A stretch of 64,000 nt of DNA from Hedera helix (taxonomy: Eukaryota; Streptophyta; Magnoliopsida; Apiales; Araliaceae), in the NCBI GenBank assembly GCA_947179155.2, contig OX359280.1, positions 44,315,055-44,379,054 on the forward strand, written 5' to 3'. The notes under the pieces are model-generated. The model was not told the DNA's origin. It did not search any database and was given only the letters and a program-made list of their open reading frames with translations. This document shows, one piece after another, positions 59,507 to 64,000 of the stretch (positions are counted from its first letter, which is position 1; the number at the start of each line of letters is the position of its first letter). The position numbers and the translations under genes were made by a program.

Positions 59507-59828
59507 TCTTCCATCAACTCAAATCTTCCAAAACAAGAAGAAAGAGACAATAAATAAATATAATCTCACACAGTTTCACTTTCTCTCTCAAAAAGTAGGT
59601 GCGTAGACACTATATATGTGTATATAGAGAGAGAAAAAACACCTACTCCTGTCTCATTCTCTTCAACCATTGGCGACCTCAGAAACTAAATTCAATTTCT
59701 CTCTCTCTCTAGAGATAGAGTACTGTTAGGGATCCATAGAAGCTTCATCTGTTTTATCAAAAGAATTGCAAGCAGCTGCAGCTTCTTCTTTATTGTAACT
59801 TTCAAATTCTCTCCAACTTTTTCTCGCT

Positions 59829-60679
59829 GTATATGTGACGTAATTAACTGTCGTTTTTACTGTTTTAGCTATGATTTGTTTGAGTTTATGAAGAATTCTG
59901 TATTAAGTAATTATTTGTTTAATTTCAACTTTTCGATACTTTCTTTGTTTACTATCCCTTCTCGTCTGTGATTCTTTTGTTTTTTTATTCGACCTTTCTA
60001 GTTAGGCGTGATTCTCACTTCTTAATGAGATTTTTGATAAAACCCAGAAGGGAAAGAGTAAAACTATAAAATTATTTGTTTTCACTAAGTTGAATAATTT
60101 GGTATTTGATTGGGTGGTCATTCAATTATTAGCTCAGTTCATTGTGTTTGAATGGATACTGTTGTTTTCACTTTTAGTTGGGATTATCTTTTCCTTACTG
60201 TAGAAAGATTCTTGAGTTTTTTGTTTTTACTCTTCATTCCTTGAATCTGAGTTTTTCCATTTCTGACAACTTTTTTGGATCTCCTTAATTGGCAATTAAT
60301 AATTATTTATTTGATTTCTGACTTGGTTGACCGCTATCAAAGAACACTTCCTCCTCAAAATTGGGTCTATATATGTGTTCCAGTAATTTATTAGCATCTT
60401 TCATGAGCTATTGCTCTTGATTCTATACTAGAAGATCATCTTAATATTTTGGCTTTATATAATTTGCCGGGTGAGTGTATTGTGTTCCAAAATTTACCGT
60501 AATTTTTTGATTTAGCTTCCGTTATTTTTGGGTCAACAATGCTCCATGTGGTCTTCTTTTTATATGTAAAGCATGTAGAATTAAACTATGGATAAAGTTG
60601 CTGCTTTCGGTCTATTTCGTCATTTTTTTCTTCTTGGTTTGAACTTATTGGATTCTTTTGAATTGATTAATTGTTGAAG
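59829..60679 (+). other. Inferred 5'-UTR intron of the JAR1-like gene
   Basis: The TATA box is about 1.19 kb before the ATG. The DNA between is T-rich with many short frames, as an intron would be. A plausible donor is GCT|GTATATG at 59829, and the acceptor TTGAAG|GTTAG at 60679-60680 lies 10 bases before the ATG. Junctions are guesses from consensus only. Confidence 0.4.
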
Positions 60680-60689
60680 GTTAGCAACC

Positions 60690-63600
60690 ATGTTGGAAAA
60701 GATGGAGAAAATATTTGTCCACGAAGAATTTATTGAAGAATTTGAGGCTCTGACGAAGGATGCAGGAAGAGTTCAAAAGGAGACCTTAAGGAAAATATTG
60801 GAAGAGAACCGCAGAACAGAATACTTACAGAAATGGGGTCTTGATGGAAAAACTGATCCGGAGAGTTTTGCAAAATGTGTGCCTCTTGTCACTCACAAGG
60901 ATTTGGAACCTTACATTCAGAGGATCGTGGATGGTGATGTTTCCCCAATTCTCACTGGAAAACCAATAAAAACCATCTCACTAAGGTACTAAGTTCATTC
61001 TTTAAGTTGTTTACTGTTGGTTGTAAAGGGTCTTTACATTGGAAACTAATTAAAAAATGCTTGCAGTTCCGGCACTACTCAGGGTAAGCCCAAGTTTGTA
61101 CCTTTCAATGATGATTTGGTGGAATCTACTATGCAGATATATAAGACATCTTTTGCCTTTAGAAACAGGTAATTCTGAAACTTTAATACATGAAAAAACA
61201 AAAAAAAAAGGTATCATCACTTTTTATCGATAGATTTTTGATTTTCTCATGTTGTTTACAAAGTCATTTTGCTTTATTTTGGCAGCAGAAAATATATCCT
61301 TCAATGGTTATATGATTTCACAAAACTATCCCAAGTCCGCCTTCACTCTGAATCAATATTTTTTATTTTTTCCCCTTCCTTCATTCGCTTTTGTTTGGCA
61401 TCAGAATAATGTATTTTTTTTGGTAATAACTGAAGTAGCAAGCTTAAAGTAATTAATTAGGCACATTTGTCCAGACTTAGGATTTTTTTTACTACTAAAA
61501 GGCTTCAGTTTTCGAGAGGTTGTTCAAAGTTTGGCTTATGGGCAAGTGTTTATTAGTATTTTCTTCAGACTCTCAATTGTGCTCATTTTTTTTATTTTTT
61601 ATTTTAATCAGTTTGTTGTTTTAATTTTTTTGTTATGTTTTTTGACCTTACATGTCTTTTGTTTCATCATGTCTTGCAATTTTTTTTTGCCATGTATATG
61701 CTGTTAGTTAGTAATCAGCTGATGTGAAGGATTTCCTTTCTGCAGAGAATTTCCTATTCGAAATGGAAAGGCCTTACAGTTTATCTATGGTAGCAAGCAG
61801 TTTAGAACCAAAGGGGGACTGCCAGCAGGAACTGCTACTACAAATGTGTATCGTAGTTCCCAGTACAAGAAAACAATGAAGGCAATGCAGACCCCATGTT
61901 GTAGCCCAGATGAAGTGATATTTGATCCTGACTTCCACCAATCCTTGTACTGCCATCTCCTATGTGGACTTATTTTCCGGGACGACGTTCAAGTTGTGTC
62001 CTCTACATTTGCTCACAGCATTGTTCATGCCTTCAGGACTTTTGAACAAGTTTGGGAAGAACTCTGTACTGACATCCGAGAAGGAGTCCTGACCAGTCGA
62101 GTTACTGGTCCATCCATCCGAACAGCTATGTCGAAACTGCTCAAGCCAAACCCTGAATTGGCTGCTATGATTCATGAAAAGTGTTCAGGGTTAAGCAATT
62201 GGTATGGATTAATTCCTGAGCTATTTCCTAATGCTAAGTACATATATGGTATCATGACAGGGTCGATGGAACCTTATTTGAAAAAATTGAGGCATTACGC
62301 AGCGGAGCTACCATTGCTGAGTGCTGATTATGGGTCTTCTGAAGGGTGGATCGGGGCAAATGTTAATCCAAATTTGCCCCCCGAGTCGGCAACTTTTGCC
62401 GTGCTTCCCAATATTGGGTATTTCGAATTTATACCCCTGAGAGAGAATCTTGATTGCCTGGCTCAAGATAATGATTCCTCCTTAATCTTCTTAGAGCCTA
62501 AGCCAGTGGGTATGACTGAGGTCAAGATTGGCGAAGAATACGAGATCATCATAACCAATTTCGCAGGTACTAACATATTTTAATAGTAGGGATGCAATCT
62601 AAATAGATAACAGAACTGCTTCCAGAATCTGCACAATTTGAGAATTGTTTACAATTCCCTTATATAAAACATATAAATGATTATAATTTTGATAGATCTT
62701 TTGCCTCTTAACACATAGGAGCAGTTTGATCATTATATATACTGGACCATTAATCAATCCATTATCTTTGGTTATTTGAACAATTGAACATGGTCCCTTA
62801 TAAGTGTTAGCATCTATTAAATGGGTTCTAAATCTGCTACCTAACTTCTTTCCAATGCTCTTTATGCCAAATGTTTGCTATTGGGCGAACAACTGTTATG
62901 TACTTTGTTTCTTAATCCTTCTAATATTGCCTCGTTTCTGTTAACTTGGTTTGTTTCTGCTATTTAATGTGAATGAAATTCTGACTTCACATGGGTTTAA
63001 GTTTTCACAAATCAAGGTGCACTTAATTGGTTGACTTCTGAATACGAGATCCTCAATTAAAGCATCCAACTGGAGTTGATAATGTATTCATTATACTTAA
63101 AATAGAAGTTTTCTTGTGCTGTATATATAATAACAAAATAATGAAAACCTGTCTGCTGTGTCTTTGCAGATGTATTTATAAGGTATGGGGGACTTACTAC
63201 TCCACATGCATATACAATAATTTATAAAGATAGTGCTAGATCTTGCTCTTTTTATTTCAAGTTTAAATGTCTAATATATTATTTTTCTACTTTGTGAAAT
63301 ATTTCCCCGTTCTTCATTTTTCTTGAATATTTGAGGATTCTCAGTAGAGTTAAGCTTACGGCCTATATATGTCCTTTTTCATCTTTGGAGATTGAAAATC
63401 ATAGACTGTTCTTGAAGTTTTGTTTTCAATGCATTTCGGTGTTGAAATTAAAATTTATTGCACCTCAATGAGGAAGTGCTTAATTAATTCTGGTTTTGTT
63501 TGTGCATGGAAGGTGCTAGGGAGGGAAACTCAACCATAGATTTGTCTAAAGAAATTTAGAAGTATCAATTCAATAATTTAGGTGAAGTCGTCAACAATGG

Positions 63601-64000
63601 GAATGACCAAGTTGTATGAGTGAATTTGTGGTATTCTGAAAAAATTACTTAATAGCGTTCGTGGGACAAGTTGGTTTATCTTATGTAGGATAAGACTGAT
63701 TGTGGTGACAAGTTAGTCAAGAAATTACCCCTAAGCACTTGCAGTTTGCCCCCTAATATTTGTTTACATTCAAGTTTTGCCGGTAAATGTGTTTAGTCTT
63801 TATAATAATATTTGTCCTATTTTCCTGTACTTGGGGGAGCATTTTCAATTTGTCATCAAAAGTTTACACAAGGACATTTTTTTATCAAAAGATTTTGTGA
63901 GGCCTTGATACAGTTTATGTTAACTAATGTTTCTTTTAATGAATTGCAGGGATGTACAGGTATAGATTAGGAGATGTGGTTAAGATAGTGGGATTTCACA
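60690..64000 (+). CDS. JAR1: GH3 acyl-acid amido synthetase, JAR1/JAR4-like (5' part)
   Basis: Four exons are visible: 60690-60985, 61067-61168, 61746-62566 and 63950 onward, truncated by the window edge. Phases agree and encode the first 424 or so residues of an enzyme usually about 575 long. Adenylation motifs are present: SSGTTQGKPKF at 99-109, YGSSEGW at 328-334 and YRLGD at 411-415. The segment TATTNVYR and the lack of the long group II insertions place it in GH3 group I. The wording of residues 60-300 is close to JAR1/JAR4. Such enzymes use ATP to join jasmonate to isoleucine, making the active hormone JA-Ile in the cytosol. The ATG at 60690 gives MLEKMEK, as in JAR1 (MLEKVE). Separation from GH3.10-type group I members is not certain, and substrate is inferred by homology. 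The gene has a long leader with a probable intron. Confidence 0.9.

Overview
The window is nuclear DNA of a flowering plant, most likely a eudicot. It has intron-rich genes with GT-AG junctions, plant-only gene families (a cytokinin response factor of the AP2/ERF class, an arabinogalactan peptide, a JAR1-type GH3 enzyme), very AT-rich intergenic DNA and abundant plant transposons. The GH3 protein looks closest to asterid-type JAR enzymes, but I cannot name the species from sequence alone.

Layout. 1-744: 3' end of a hAT transposon. 1851-2718: the last two coding exons of a ubiquitin-conjugating enzyme E2 (UBC8/UBC28 type), whose earlier exons lie left of the window. 6051-6911: an intronless cytokinin response factor gene. 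About 10.4-11.1 kb: a degenerate fragment resembling the plastid-division protein PDV1. 13441-23543 (+): a ten-exon MTM1-type mitochondrial carrier (SLC25A39/40 relative), whose introns hold a LINE remnant and a solo LTR. 24875-26277 (-): a two-exon arabinogalactan peptide. 28413-33072 (-): an eight-exon ADNT1-type mitochondrial adenine nucleotide carrier. 33.1-42.7 kb: gene-free, with a local tandem segmental duplication and several MITEs. 42772-54570: a Ty3/gypsy (Tekay/Del-like chromovirus) complex of one full LTR, a minus-strand gag-pol, a second diverged LTR and a partial third LTR, bounded by a perfect 5-bp target duplication. 54.6-58.9 kb: gene-free, with MITEs and a hAT-like relic. 59.5-64.0 kb: promoter, leader and first four coding exons of a JAR1/GH3 jasmonate-amido synthetase that runs off the right end.

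The genes do not form a pathway; they are independent housekeeping and hormone-response loci. Two act in mitochondrial transport (MTM1-like and ADNT1-like) and two in hormone biology (CRF for cytokinin, JAR1 for jasmonate). Exon coordinates were assembled by hand from splice signals, reading-frame continuity and remembered family sequences. No alignment was run.

I found no undescribed biological system. The most interesting structures are the recombinant LTR complex with exchanged promoter modules, the duplicated block at 37.6-42.0 kb whose MITE content gives a relative order of events, several MITE families with clear target duplications, and a four-cysteine loop in the MTM1-like carrier matching the glutathione-sensing loop known in the animal homologue.
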